Shown here in pieces: positions 52,322 to 61,311 of a stretch of 64,000 nt of DNA. This DNA comes from a bacterium (GTDB lineage Archaea > Nanoarchaeota > Nanoarchaeia > Woesearchaeales > UBA10216), in the NCBI GenBank assembly GCA_024206195.1, contig JAAGZO010000387.1, forward strand, positions 121,547 to 185,546. Direction: 5' to 3'. Position 1 is the stretch's first letter. Every line of letters starts with the position of its first letter. The position numbers were made by a program, and so were the translations under genes. The notes below the pieces were generated by a model that did not search any database, was not told the origin of the DNA, and saw nothing but the letters and a program-made list of their open reading frames with translations.

Positions 52322-52453
52322 TCACCTCTCATTATATCCTCTCATAAAGGCATTTTCTTTTGCTGTCAGTTCATCGTCCTCCAGCATTTCGTCGACGACT
52401 TCCCTGCAATAGATGTCTGCGCCATCATCGAAGAAATCATCTTCATATTCCAT
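52322..52453 (-). CDS. Small acidic protein, first of a coupled pair (43 residues)
   Basis: From ATG at 52453 to TGA at 52322. Very acidic N-terminus (MEYEDDFFDDGADIY), then ENAFMRGYNER at the end. The ENAFMRGY segment matches EEEGFMKGY of the zinc protein at 12457-12696. A strong Shine-Dalgarno site AAGGAGGTGA precedes the ATG, and a TATA-like stretch lies upstream near 52480. Its partner starts 5 bases after its stop. Confidence 0.7.
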   Translation of the reverse strand: MEYEDDFFDDGADIYCREVVDEMLEDDELTAKENAFMRGYNER

Positions 52454-52540
52454 TTCAGTCACCTCCTTCTAGAATATAATATAGTAAGCTTAATATATAT
52501 GTTTAATGTATAGTGTATATATGGTATATATATCGAAAAG

Positions 52541-52550
52541 TTTATATATA
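52541..52550 (+). promoter_or_regulatory. TATA box of the AbrB-PhoU gene
   Basis: TTTATATATA is centred about 25 bases before the ATG at 52571, predicting a leaderless mRNA. The region 52470-52550 is extremely AT-rich and also holds the minus-strand promoter of the small gene pair. Confidence 0.6.
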
Positions 52551-52570
52551 TTTAAAGATTATAAAGAAAA

Positions 52571-53512
52571 ATGGCACTCAGAAAGCTTATTGCATTCGGA
52601 TCTTCATATGTAGTCTCTGTACCAAAGGATTGGGTAAGAAAAAGCAGAATAAAAAAAGGAGATACACTCAATGTAGAAGAACGAGATGCTGATCTAGTTA
52701 TTTCAGCCAGCAAGCTCGAAAGAAGAAAACAGCTGAAAGAGATAACAATAAGCGCAAACGACAAGAAATTTGCAGTTCTCAAGGCTGAGATGACCTCAGC
52801 ATATGTAAGTAATTTCAATATGATAACTGTAACTGGCAATGACCTGACAAAAATGTCAAAGATGATAAAAACAGTTTTCTATGAGCTTGTAGGTGTTGAG
52901 GTTATTGAGGAGACAACAACAAAAATAGTAGCTAAAGACCTAATGGACATATCAGAGGTTTCTATAGATAATGTTCTGCGCAGAATGGACATACTCACAA
53001 GATCCATGTTTGATGACCTTTCTTCAGCAGATGAAAACAAGTCAGAAACAATAAGCGAGAGGGATAGAGAAGTGAACAGGCTTGCTCTTCTCAGCTTCAG
53101 GGTAACAAGAGAAGCATTTGAGAATCCAAGAATAATGAAGCTGTTCAAAACAAATCATTTTGACCTCATGATTTCAAAGCAGGTTGTTACGCAGCTTGAG
53201 ATAATTGCAGACCAGCTTAAGATGATTGCATATGTCCTTGGGAAAAAAGAAGCGAATGAAAATGTAAAACCCCTTTTCCTCAGGGTATATCCAATACTAA
53301 AAAAACATTATCTCAAGGTTATGAAAATTTATTACACAAAAGACAAGCAGGCTGCATTTGATATAGAAGTAGAGACAATCAGCATCATGAAACAGATAGC
53401 AGACAACCTAAAAAAACAGAGGAAAATGACTTGTGCAATGATGGCAGATTACCTGCACAATGTTGTGATATCACTATTATTGGTATCAAGAAGTACAATG
53501 GAACATGAGTGA
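52571..53512 (+). CDS. AbrB-type DNA-binding and PhoU-domain regulator
   Basis: A 313-residue protein. Residues 1-50 form a SpoVT/AbrB swapped-hairpin DNA-binding domain (LIAFGSSYVVSVPKDWVRKS, KKGDTLNVEE). The rest is two PhoU-like helical bundles (e.g. MFDDLSSADENKSETISERD and HNVVISLLLVSRSTMEHE). Archaeal proteins of this type are annotated as phosphate uptake regulators; no phosphate transporter lies in the window. Converges on radB. Confidence 0.9.
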   Translation: MALRKLIAFGSSYVVSVPKDWVRKSRIKKGDTLNVEERDADLVISASKLERRKQLKEITISANDKKFAVLKAEMTSAYVSNFNMITVTGNDLTKMSKMIKTVFYELVGVEVIEETTTKIVAKDLMDISEVSIDNVLRRMDILTRSMFDDLSSADENKSETISERDREVNRLALLSFRVTREAFENPRIMKLFKTNHFDLMISKQVVTQLEIIADQLKMIAYVLGKKEANENVKPLFLRVYPILKKHYLKVMKIYYTKDKQAAFDIEVETISIMKQIADNLKKQRKMTCAMMADYLHNVVISLLLVSRSTMEHE

Positions 53513-53513
53513 T

Positions 53514-54203
53514 TTAGAATAACTTAAAACCGCCGTCAATCTTGGCAAATCCTTTTTCTTTTATTTCAAAGAACTCCTCTTTTTCAGGCAGGCTGCGGTG
53601 CTTTCTAAGCACTGCCTTTCTCTTTCCAGCAGCAACGACCTGTAGCTCTACCAAACACTTGCTTGCATAGTTGATTAGATTCCCACCAACTAACTTTACA
53701 GCGTCCTTTTTCTCAAAATCAGCATAAACCTGGCTTGTTAGCAATACAGGAATCTTTTTCTTTCGTGCGATTTCAACAAGAAGAGACATCTGCCTTCCAA
53801 GCTCTTTATTTACAGTCTGATAGTCTTCACTCGCTTTTTCAACACGATACAAAGAGGATATAGTATCAACAACAATTAAACCAATCTTGTCATTAACGCT
53901 TTTATTCAATGTTTCAAATGCCTTTTTCTGCTCCTCAAATGTTGTTGGATTGAACAAGAACACGCGATCAAGCACTTTTTTATAGTCAGGCGTTAGCTGT
54001 TTCAAGCGAGAAATAGAAAACCCCCCTTCAGTATCAATGAATATTATCTTCTTGTTCTTTGACGTGTTTATGCAGCATAATAAACATGCTGTTGTCTTGC
54101 CGGAACTAGCAGGTCCATAGATTGCTGTAACAACATCCTTCTCATAACCCCCTGCAAGGAGGCTATCCAATACTGCAGATCCAGAAGACAGTTTTTCGTC
54201 CAT
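53514..54203 (-). CDS. radB: RadB recombinase paralogue
   Basis: A 229-residue RecA-fold protein without the helix-hairpin-helix domain of RadA, as usual for RadB. Walker A YGPASSGKTTA spans residues 29-39, Walker B IGLIVVDTISSLYR about 110-123, and later TSQVYADF. RadB acts as an accessory or regulator of RadA and Holliday junction processing. One base separates its stop from the AbrB-PhoU gene tail. Confidence 0.92.
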   Translation of the reverse strand: MDEKLSSGSAVLDSLLAGGYEKDVVTAIYGPASSGKTTACLLCCINTSKNKKIIFIDTEGGFSISRLKQLTPDYKKVLDRVFLFNPTTFEEQKKAFETLNKSVNDKIGLIVVDTISSLYRVEKASEDYQTVNKELGRQMSLLVEIARKKKIPVLLTSQVYADFEKKDAVKLVGGNLINYASKCLVELQVVAAGKRKAVLRKHRSLPEKEEFFEIKEKGFAKIDGGFKLF

Positions 54204-54247
54204 AAGCTACAGATATCTTAGGTAGGTTTATATTTTTTGCGTAGAAA

Positions 54248-54817
54248 TCACTTTATTCTATTGCCAATTAAATAGTCTATTGGAACTGAAACAGTTTCAA
54301 CTAATCTTGGACAATATTGTTCTAAAGATAACAGCCTATTAACAAGTGTATCATGGTTAGCAGCGCATTGTGCTATAGTTTCTGAATCCAGGAAATTCTG
54401 TTGTTTTGTTGGATGAAGCGCAACATCGTCCAGTGATTCTGATTCTGCATCCACTTCAGTGTTATCTATGATTGCTTTTTGGGTAGGTAATAAATCTATG
54501 ATTGGAGTCGGACGGATAACTGTGCGGGTTTTTAATTGCTCCACTCGTTGAATCTCACCTTCCCCTCTCTTAACATGATCATAATATGATGAAACTACAG
54601 CTATAAAAGGTGAATCAAGTTTAATCTCATATTCCTCAACATCATTATATTGTATAAACCAGGTATTGCCTGTTTTTGCAGCTGGCATATCTTTAAAGAG
54701 TAATAGATTAATAGCGAAATATGTGGCCTCTACTGGCTTTTCAAAACCAACTATTGTGGCAATATGACTATCACGCTCCAAAACGTCCTGATAAGTTTCT
54801 AGTGCTAATTGTGACAT
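54248..54817 (-). CDS. Hypothetical protein
   Basis: About 189 residues from the ATG at 54817 (an in-frame TTG seven codons earlier is less likely; a TATA-like element about 27 bases upstream suits a leaderless ATG). No family recognised, no membrane segment; moderately acidic, with one stretch (AESESLDDVALHPTKQQN) likely unstructured. It stands alone between radB and rnpB. Confidence 0.55.
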   Translation of the reverse strand: MSQLALETYQDVLERDSHIATIVGFEKPVEATYFAINLLLFKDMPAAKTGNTWFIQYNDVEEYEIKLDSPFIAVVSSYYDHVKRGEGEIQRVEQLKTRTVIRPTPIIDLLPTQKAIIDNTEVDAESESLDDVALHPTKQQNFLDSETIAQCAANHDTLVNRLLSLEQYCPRLVETVSVPIDYLIGNRIK

Positions 54818-54889
54818 ATCAAAAAAGGTAATCCACAAACCTATAAAAAGTTTGTTTTCACTCGCTGTTCCCGTACACTACATACGAAA

Positions 54890-54900
54890 GGTTTTTAAAG
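54890..54900 (+). promoter_or_regulatory. TATA box of the RNase P RNA gene
   Basis: GGTTTTTAAAG is centred about 27 bases before the predicted RNA start at about 54922. Confidence 0.5.
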
Positions 54901-54921
54901 GGACTTAGAATCCAAAAGTGT

Positions 54922-55229
54922 GTAAGGTAGGAACTTAACTATCGGGTGTCAGTGACACCTGAGGAAAGTCCGCCCACCGCGAAAAGCCACTCTCAGAAGA
55001 GAGTTTCCGAAAGGAAAGGCAACCACTCAGAAACGAAACGGCCTTTGTTGGCATATGGATGAAGTGGCGACGTTTTTGGCGACAGAAACAAGCTAACCCA
55101 TGGACATCAGCAAAGGAGTCGGTGAAACGGTGAGCCCTGGCTGGTGCAAGTCGTAATGACGCTTAGTCAAATGTTAAGACAGACCGTCCGTAGAGGGGTC
55201 TGACAAAAGGCGGCTTATTCTTACCTTAC
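54922..55229 (+). ncRNA. rnpB: RNase P RNA
   Basis: About 308 nt with conserved RNase P RNA elements: GAGGAAAGTCCGCC at the 5' P4 strand, an ACAGAAA-type element near 55082, and AAGGCGGCTTATTCTTACCTT at the 3' end that includes the other P4 strand. The ends pair (GTAAGGTA with TACCTTAC) to make P1. It supplies the catalytic part of the ribonuclease that trims pre-tRNA 5' ends, with the Rpp21 protein from 27032-27361. The ATP synthase operon starts 25 bases after it. Confidence 0.93.
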
Positions 55230-55253
55230 AAATTTTTTAAACGGGGTTAATAA

Positions 55254-55586
55254 ATGACAGTTGATGTTTTTAAGGAAATAAAGGATTTAGAAGACAAATC
55301 AGAAAAAGCGATAGAAGACGCAGAGAAGACAAAGCAAGAAATCATACAGAAAGCAAGACATGATTCTCTCAAGCTAATAACAGAGAAAGAAGAAGCTATA
55401 GAGGAAGAAAAAAAGAAAGTTCTTGAGGAGAAAAAGAAGAAAATAGATGCATCTAATGAAAAGATTGTTTCTAAAGGGCGAGATCAGGCTGACCAATTAA
55501 GAGGTAAAGCTGAAAAAAATAAGACAAAGGCTGTTTCTTTTATCCTTAAGAGAGTTGAGGATTACGTTAAAGATGGTAACTCTTAA
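55254..55586 (+). CDS. ahaH: A-type ATP synthase subunit H (AhaH)
   Basis: A 110-residue, almost wholly helical, Lys/Glu-rich coiled-coil protein, the peripheral stalk partner of subunit E. First gene of the ATP synthase operon in the standard archaeal order H-I-K-E-C-F-A-B-D. The end overlaps the start of subunit I by 14 bases. Confidence 0.85.
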   Translation: MTVDVFKEIKDLEDKSEKAIEDAEKTKQEIIQKARHDSLKLITEKEEAIEEEKKKVLEEKKKKIDASNEKIVSKGRDQADQLRGKAEKNKTKAVSFILKRVEDYVKDGNS

Positions 55587-57411
55587 GACAGAACGGATGG
55601 TGAAATTAACCATTACCTGTCCGAACAATCTAATGGAGAAGGTAATTACTGATCTCCATGATATGAAGCGCGTTCATATTACTGATCACACAAAGGATGA
55701 TCTTGATATAGGAAATCCAATGGAAAGATCTGATAAAATCTCTGAACTTCTTGTTCTTGTGAAGGCTATCACAGCAAGCCTTGATGTAAAGGGAGAAAAT
55801 GAGAACCACAGAACAGCCAGAATAAAGAGCTATGCTGAGCTGTCCAAAACAATAAACGCTGTTCACAAAGAGGTAAATGAAAAGCTCGCTAAGATGAAGG
55901 AAGTAGACGATAATCTTAACAGAACAGCAGAGACAAAAAAAGACGTTGAAAAACTTAAGCTTCTTCCACTACCTTTAGATGTTTATACTGATTATAAATC
56001 AATAGCTTACTTTGTTGGAACTGTACCTGAAGTGCAAAAGCTGGAAACTGAGCTAAAGAAACTTGGGGATAGACTTGAAATATATTCTAATGAAGAAACA
56101 GTTGCAGTATTTATAGATGAAAAACAAAAGGATGATGCAAGCAGCATTCTTACTAACAATGGCTTTGTAAGCACAGACCTTTCAAGGGTTAATGGTCTGA
56201 AAGGAATGCCTGTAGAGCAATTAGAAAAACTAACACGTACAGAAGAAAAGCTACAAAAGGAAAAAGCATCAGTGCAGAAGCAGCTTGACAAATTATCAAA
56301 AAAATGGAGCGAATTCCTTCTTGTAACAAATGATCTTTTGACAATGGAGCTGGACAAGGCTCATGCCCCGCTAAAGTTTGCTGCAACAAAGCAGGCTTTT
56401 GTAATTAAGGGATGGGCTCCTGAAAATGATTTTGAAAAGATTGAAAGACGGCTTGCAGAAATAACAAAGAACAGGGTTTTCGTTCAAAAAGAAGAAATCG
56501 CAAAAAAGGACAGCATACCAATAAAGATGAATCATCCTGGAGCTGTCAAGCCATTCGAGTTCTTCATAAGATTATACAATTTACCTCTATACAAAGAACT
56601 TGATCCAACAATGATACTATTCTTGACATTCCCATTCTTCTTTGGTTTTATGCTTGGAGACATGGGTTACGGTGTAGTATCGCTGTGCTTGGCTCTTTTC
56701 CTGAAAACCAAATTCAAATCAGGAAAGAACCTGTTTAATGTAATGATTATATCATCTGTATCGGCGATAATCTTTGGTGCCTTATTCGGAGAAATCTTCG
56801 GAGAAGAGGTTATATTTGGAGTAGCTCTCCCACATATCCTCAGCAGAGCGCACCAGATTAACCTGTTGTTATATATTGCTATAGGAATCGGCTTGATCCA
56901 CATTAATCTTGGACTAATCTTTGGATTCATCAATGAATTATCATCCCATGGATTAATGAAAGCAATTCTGGCTAAGCTAAGCTGGATTATCCTAGAAATA
57001 GGTGTTGCATTGATTGCACTTGCAGGTATGTTGAACATACCAAGTTATGTAGGCATCATAGTTGCTGTTGTAGCAGTATTAATGCTGATGAAAGGAGAGT
57101 CTTTTGTAGCAGTACTCGAAGTACCAAGTTTATTCGGAAACATTCTGTCTTACGCAAGACTTATGGCAATAGGACTTGCATCAGTTGAGCTTGCAATGAT
57201 TATTAATTCAATGGCAAAGCCACTCTTTCACCAAGGAATCTTTGCAATTATCGGAGGAATTCTGATATTGCTGCTTGGTCACGGACTAAATATTGTACTA
57301 GGAATATTTGGTTCATTTATACACTCTTTAAGATTACATTATGTAGAATTTTTTACGAAATTTTACAAAGGAGGAGCGACGGAATATAAACCGTTTGGAA
57401 TTAAACATTAA
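55573..57411 (+). CDS. atpI: A-type ATP synthase subunit I (a subunit)
   Basis: About 612 residues: a large N-terminal soluble domain with coiled coils (about 1-330) and a C-terminal membrane domain with about eight helices. It forms the ion half-channels against the rotor ring; family segments include FFFGFMLGDMGYGVVSL, the conserved Arg-containing stretch SYARLMAIGLASVELA, and LRLHYVEFFTKFYKGGA near the end. I use the ATG at 55573; an extension to 55555 has no ribosome binding site. Confidence 0.93.
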   Translation: MVTLKTERMVKLTITCPNNLMEKVITDLHDMKRVHITDHTKDDLDIGNPMERSDKISELLVLVKAITASLDVKGENENHRTARIKSYAELSKTINAVHKEVNEKLAKMKEVDDNLNRTAETKKDVEKLKLLPLPLDVYTDYKSIAYFVGTVPEVQKLETELKKLGDRLEIYSNEETVAVFIDEKQKDDASSILTNNGFVSTDLSRVNGLKGMPVEQLEKLTRTEEKLQKEKASVQKQLDKLSKKWSEFLLVTNDLLTMELDKAHAPLKFAATKQAFVIKGWAPENDFEKIERRLAEITKNRVFVQKEEIAKKDSIPIKMNHPGAVKPFEFFIRLYNLPLYKELDPTMILFLTFPFFFGFMLGDMGYGVVSLCLALFLKTKFKSGKNLFNVMIISSVSAIIFGALFGEIFGEEVIFGVALPHILSRAHQINLLLYIAIGIGLIHINLGLIFGFINELSSHGLMKAILAKLSWIILEIGVALIALAGMLNIPSYVGIIVAVVAVLMLMKGESFVAVLEVPSLFGNILSYARLMAIGLASVELAMIINSMAKPLFHQGIFAIIGGILILLLGHGLNIVLGIFGSFIHSLRLHYVEFFTKFYKGGATEYKPFGIKH

Positions 57412-57431
57412 CCACTGGAGGTGGAAAGAAA

Positions 57432-57659
57432 ATGGTAGACGTAGGAACAGGATTGATTGCAATTGGCGCTGCATTAGCAGTAGGCCTTAGCGCTATCGGC
57501 GCAGGAATGGGCGAAAAAGAGATAGGTGCAGCTGCAGTTGGAGCAATGGCGGAGAAGGAAGAACTATTCGGAAAAGCTTTGATTATGACAGTTATTCCGG
57601 AAACACTTGTTATCTTCGGAATGGTAGTTGCTATAATGCTTCTTGGAATGGCTCACTAA
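57432..57659 (+). CDS. atpK: A-type ATP synthase subunit K (rotor ring, c subunit)
   Basis: A 75-residue two-helix proteolipid. The ion-binding Glu57 is in VIPETLVIFG in the second helix; the first helix has the Gly/Ala zipper GLSAIGAGMGEKEIGAA. One carboxylate per hairpin fits the single-hairpin type. Ion specificity (H+ or Na+) is not decidable with confidence. GGAGGTGG lies before its ATG. Confidence 0.93.
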   Translation: MVDVGTGLIAIGAALAVGLSAIGAGMGEKEIGAAAVGAMAEKEELFGKALIMTVIPETLVIFGMVVAIMLLGMAH

Positions 57660-57687
57660 AAGCCAAACCCAAGAAAGCAAACTTAAA

Positions 57688-58233
57688 ATGGGACTAGACA
57701 AAGTAAAGGACGAAGTAGTTAAGAAGACAGAAGAGCAGAAGAATGCAGTGATAGACCAAGGCAAAGAAGAAGCAGCTAATATAATGAAGTCAGCAAAGAA
57801 AACTATTGATAATAAACAGAAAGAAGCTGACGCAGACCTTGAAAAAGTCACAGCACATATGCAGAAAACAGAGATTGCATCAGCCGAGCTTGAAGTCAAG
57901 AAAATGCTTCTTGAGGAAAAGAAGGTTGCTGCTGAAGATGTTTTCGAAACAGCAAAAGAACAACTTGCTGAGTTGAGTGACGAAAAAAGAAAGGAACACA
58001 TCAAAAAGCTGCTTGAGATGGCCAATAAAGAGATTGAAGTTGCTAGTGTATACTGCAACAAGAAAGACGTCAAGCTTGTACATGGAGCTAAAACAAAAGA
58101 AGCAGATATAGCTGGCGGAATAATTGCAGAGAACAAGGCACACACTATAAGCGTTGACTACAGTTATGAGACCATTCTCCAGAACATAAAGGAGAAATCA
58201 ATACGAGAGGTAGCGGAAATACTTTTCCAGTAA
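57688..58233 (+). CDS. atpE: A-type ATP synthase subunit E
   Basis: About 181 residues from the ATG at 57688; the frame is open back to 57643 but would overlap subunit K. A long N-terminal helix forms the peripheral stalk with H; the C-terminal part (VSVDYSYETI-like end and GGIIAENKAHTISVDYSYE) binds the A/B hexamer top. Composition is highly charged. Confidence 0.9.
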   Translation: MGLDKVKDEVVKKTEEQKNAVIDQGKEEAANIMKSAKKTIDNKQKEADADLEKVTAHMQKTEIASAELEVKKMLLEEKKVAAEDVFETAKEQLAELSDEKRKEHIKKLLEMANKEIEVASVYCNKKDVKLVHGAKTKEADIAGGIIAENKAHTISVDYSYETILQNIKEKSIREVAEILFQ

Positions 58234-58236
58234 AAA

Positions 58237-59295
58237 ATGAAAAGATTGGTATCACGAAAAGTGCCCCTCGGCACACAACCCTACACTTATGCAAGGGTTT
58301 GTGTAATGAGATCCGAGCTTCTGAAGAAAGAAGAGTATCACAAGCTTATGAAAATGAAGCTCAATGAGATAATTGAGTTTCTCCAAGAATCTCAGTACAA
58401 GAAAGAGATAAATGAGCTTGCAATGAACTTTTCAGGTGTTGAGCTCATGGAAATGGCATTGAACAGAAACCTTACAAACACACTTGCTAAGCTAAAACGT
58501 GTATCCAAGAAAAGCCTTAGTGATGTGATATCTGTTTACCTTAAGCGACTTGATGTCTGGAACATAAAGACCATAATCAGGGGAAAATATGTGAAAGCAG
58601 AAGAAAAGAAAATAGAATCAATGCTTCTCCCAGCAGGTGCAATTCCAAAAGAGCAACTGTTAAACCTGATAAAAAAGGAAACCGTAGAGGAAGTATTGAA
58701 AAACTGTACAGTCATACCTTTTGCAAAGCTTGAGAAAGCATACAAGAGCTTTGAGGAAACAAAGAATCTTGCGGAGATAGAGAATGCCCTTGACCATTTG
58801 TATTATGAAAGTGTAACAAAGAGTCTCACGACACTTCCAAAGGATGGACGGCTTTTCGCAGAATTCCTAAAAACAGAGGTTGAAACACTCAATATACTTA
58901 CACTTTTGAGATTGAAAAGAGCTGGTGTTGACAAAGAAAAAATAAAGCAGCACATATTATCAGTTAGGGGAAGTCAGATAATGAAGGAACTGATAGAAGC
59001 AAAGGATGCTGAAACAATAATCAGTCAGCTTGAAAAAACAAAATACGGCGAGCACGTGAAAAAAGGTGCTGCTGATTATAAGGAAAAAGATACGCTCATA
59101 AAAATAGAACTTGAGCTTCACAAAAACTTGCTAAGAAAATCATTATTACTGCTTCATCAGCACCCGCTGTCTGTTGAGGTTATACTTGGCTTTATGTTTG
59201 CCAAGGAAATTGAAGTAAAAAATCTCAAGACCCTGATAAAGGGTAAACAGCTTGGACTGGATGATGGCTTTATAGAGGAGCAGATGGTGGTTTAA
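58237..59295 (+). CDS. atpC: A-type ATP synthase subunit C
   Basis: A 352-residue helical protein that links the membrane ring to the central stalk. Family segments are YTYARVCVMRSELL near the start, DVISVYLKRLDVWNIKTIIRG, and IEVKNLKTLIKGKQLGL near the end. Only 3 bases separate it from subunit E. Confidence 0.9.
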   Translation: MKRLVSRKVPLGTQPYTYARVCVMRSELLKKEEYHKLMKMKLNEIIEFLQESQYKKEINELAMNFSGVELMEMALNRNLTNTLAKLKRVSKKSLSDVISVYLKRLDVWNIKTIIRGKYVKAEEKKIESMLLPAGAIPKEQLLNLIKKETVEEVLKNCTVIPFAKLEKAYKSFEETKNLAEIENALDHLYYESVTKSLTTLPKDGRLFAEFLKTEVETLNILTLLRLKRAGVDKEKIKQHILSVRGSQIMKELIEAKDAETIISQLEKTKYGEHVKKGAADYKEKDTLIKIELELHKNLLRKSLLLLHQHPLSVEVILGFMFAKEIEVKNLKTLIKGKQLGLDDGFIEEQMVV

Positions 59296-59296
59296 A

Positions 59297-59596
59297 ATGG
59301 AACTTGCTATAGTCGGTGGTGAGGATTTTGCACTTGGTTTCCAGCTTGCTGGAGTAACTAAGACCTTTAGTGTAGAAGACCAGCCAATCAAAAAAATCAA
59401 GGAATTAATGAATGATAATGAGGTGGGCATCATAGTGGTTGACAAAAAAACAATGGAAAAAATCGACCGCTTCGACAGGGAAGACCTCGAGAGGTCTGTC
59501 AAACCTGTTGTGATGACCCTTTCAACAGAAGAATCTGATGAAAATCTCAGATGGGTGATAAAAAAATCAATAGGTGTTGACTTGTGGGAAAAATAG
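59297..59596 (+). CDS. atpF: A-type ATP synthase subunit F
   Basis: A 99-residue central stalk subunit with the Rossmann-like fold start [20 protein letters not shown] and [15 protein letters not shown]. It couples rotation to the A3B3 head with subunit D. The end overlaps the GTG start of subunit A by 13 bases. Confidence 0.93.
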   Translation: MELAIVGGEDFALGFQLAGVTKTFSVEDQPIKKIKELMNDNEVGIIVVDKKTMEKIDRFDREDLERSVKPVVMTLSTEESDENLRWVIKKSIGVDLWEK

Positions 59597-61311
59597 GAAA
59601 AATATTCAGGATTGCGGGACCTGTTGTGGTCTCTGATGAAATGGACGCAAAGATGTTTGACGTTGTTCGTGTTGGAAATGAAAAACTAATGGGAGAAGTT
59701 ATCCAGATCAATGAAAACCGGTGTACGATTCAGGTTTATGAAGATACAACCGGATTGAAGCCTGGAGAACCTGTAGAAAATACAGGAAGCCCTCTCTCTG
59801 TCGAGCTTGGCCCTGGCCTTGTTACGTCGATTTATGACGGAATTCAAAGGCCGCTGCCTGTTCTTATGAAAGAACAGGGCGCTTTTATCGAGCGTGGAGC
59901 TAGCGTACCTGGTCTTGATCAGGAAAAGAAGTGGAACTTCAAACCAAAGGTTAAGAAAGGCGATGACGTTAAAGAAGGACAGATAATTGGCACAGTACAG
60001 GAAACAGAAACTGTAAAGCACAATATCATGGTTCCAATCGGAATGAGCGGAACTGTTAAGGAAATTAAGGATGGCAGCTTCACTGTAAAGGATGTTGTAT
60101 GCACACTTGATTCCGGCGATGAGATAAAGCTTGCACAAAAGTGGCCTGTTAGAGTACCAAGAAAAGTAACAAAGAAATTTCCACCAAACATACCTCTTAT
60201 TTCAGGACAAAGAATCTTTGATGCACTATTCCCTCTTGCAAAGGGCGGTGTTGCTGCTATCCCTGGCGGTTTCGGAACAGGTAAAACAGTTACACAGCAG
60301 ACACTTGCAAAGTGGGTTGACGCTGACATCATAGTTTACATTGGCTGCGGAGAGCGTGGAAACGAGATGACAGAGGTTCTTACAGAGTTCCCTGAACTTA
60401 TTGATCCAAAGAGCGGAAAACCTTTGATGAGCAGGACAGTTTTGATTGCAAACACATCAAACATGCCAGTAGCTGCAAGAGAAGCTTCTGTTTACACAGG
60501 AATAACAATTGCAGAATACTATAGAGACATGGGTTATAGCGTTGCAATGATGGCTGACTCAACATCAAGATGGGCAGAAGCAATGAGAGAGATCTCATCA
60601 AGACTTGAAGAGATGCCAGGAGAAGAAGGTTATCCAGCTTATCTTTCTGCAAAACTTTCAGAGTTCTATGAAAGAGCAGGAAGAGTTAAACCACTTGGTG
60701 CAAAAGAAGGTTCAATCTCAGTAATAGGGGCTGTTTCCCCACCAGGAGGAGACTTCTCAGAACCGGTTACACAAGGTACACTGAGAGTAGTAAAGACTTT
60801 CTGGGCTCTGGATACAAAGCTTGCGCAGAGAAGACACTTCCCTGCAATTAACTGGCTTACATCGTATTCATTGTATGTGGATTCCTTAGATGAGTGGTTT
60901 GCAGAAAACGTAGCTGCTGACTGGGGAGAGCTTGTTACCAGGATGAAGAGCATACTCCAGGAAGAAGAAAAGCTTCTGGAAATTGTTCAGCTCGTTGGTT
61001 CAGATGCATTGCCAGAAAAAGAACAGATTACCCTAAGAATTGCAAGAATGATGAGGGAGTTCTTTTTGCAGCAAAACGCATTCCATCCAGTTGACACATT
61101 CTGTGATATGAAGAAAACACACCAGTTGATGAAGATTATACTGCACTACGCAGACCTTGCATATGCAGCACTTGAAAATGGTGCAAGAGCACAGAAGATT
61201 CTTGACATAAAAGCAAAAGAGAAGCTTACGGATGTCAAGTTCGAGAAGGATTACGAAACAATGCTCAAGAACATTGAAAAAGAAATGAATAAGGAGTTTG
61301 ATCGACTATGA
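59584..61311 (+). CDS. atpA: A-type ATP synthase catalytic subunit A
   Basis: A 575-residue catalytic subunit. Walker A GGFGTGKT is near residues 228-235, and [17 protein letters not shown] and [19 protein letters not shown] are family segments. Length matches an A subunit with its non-homologous insert and without an intein. The start is a GTG at 59584 inside the last codons of subunit F. It hydrolyses or makes ATP with subunit B. Confidence 0.97.
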   Translation: MGKIGKIFRIAGPVVVSDEMDAKMFDVVRVGNEKLMGEVIQINENRCTIQVYEDTTGLKPGEPVENTGSPLSVELGPGLVTSIYDGIQRPLPVLMKEQGAFIERGASVPGLDQEKKWNFKPKVKKGDDVKEGQIIGTVQETETVKHNIMVPIGMSGTVKEIKDGSFTVKDVVCTLDSGDEIKLAQKWPVRVPRKVTKKFPPNIPLISGQRIFDALFPLAKGGVAAIPGGFGTGKTVTQQTLAKWVDADIIVYIGCGERGNEMTEVLTEFPELIDPKSGKPLMSRTVLIANTSNMPVAAREASVYTGITIAEYYRDMGYSVAMMADSTSRWAEAMREISSRLEEMPGEEGYPAYLSAKLSEFYERAGRVKPLGAKEGSISVIGAVSPPGGDFSEPVTQGTLRVVKTFWALDTKLAQRRHFPAINWLTSYSLYVDSLDEWFAENVAADWGELVTRMKSILQEEEKLLEIVQLVGSDALPEKEQITLRIARMMREFFLQQNAFHPVDTFCDMKKTHQLMKIILHYADLAYAALENGARAQKILDIKAKEKLTDVKFEKDYETMLKNIEKEMNKEFDRL

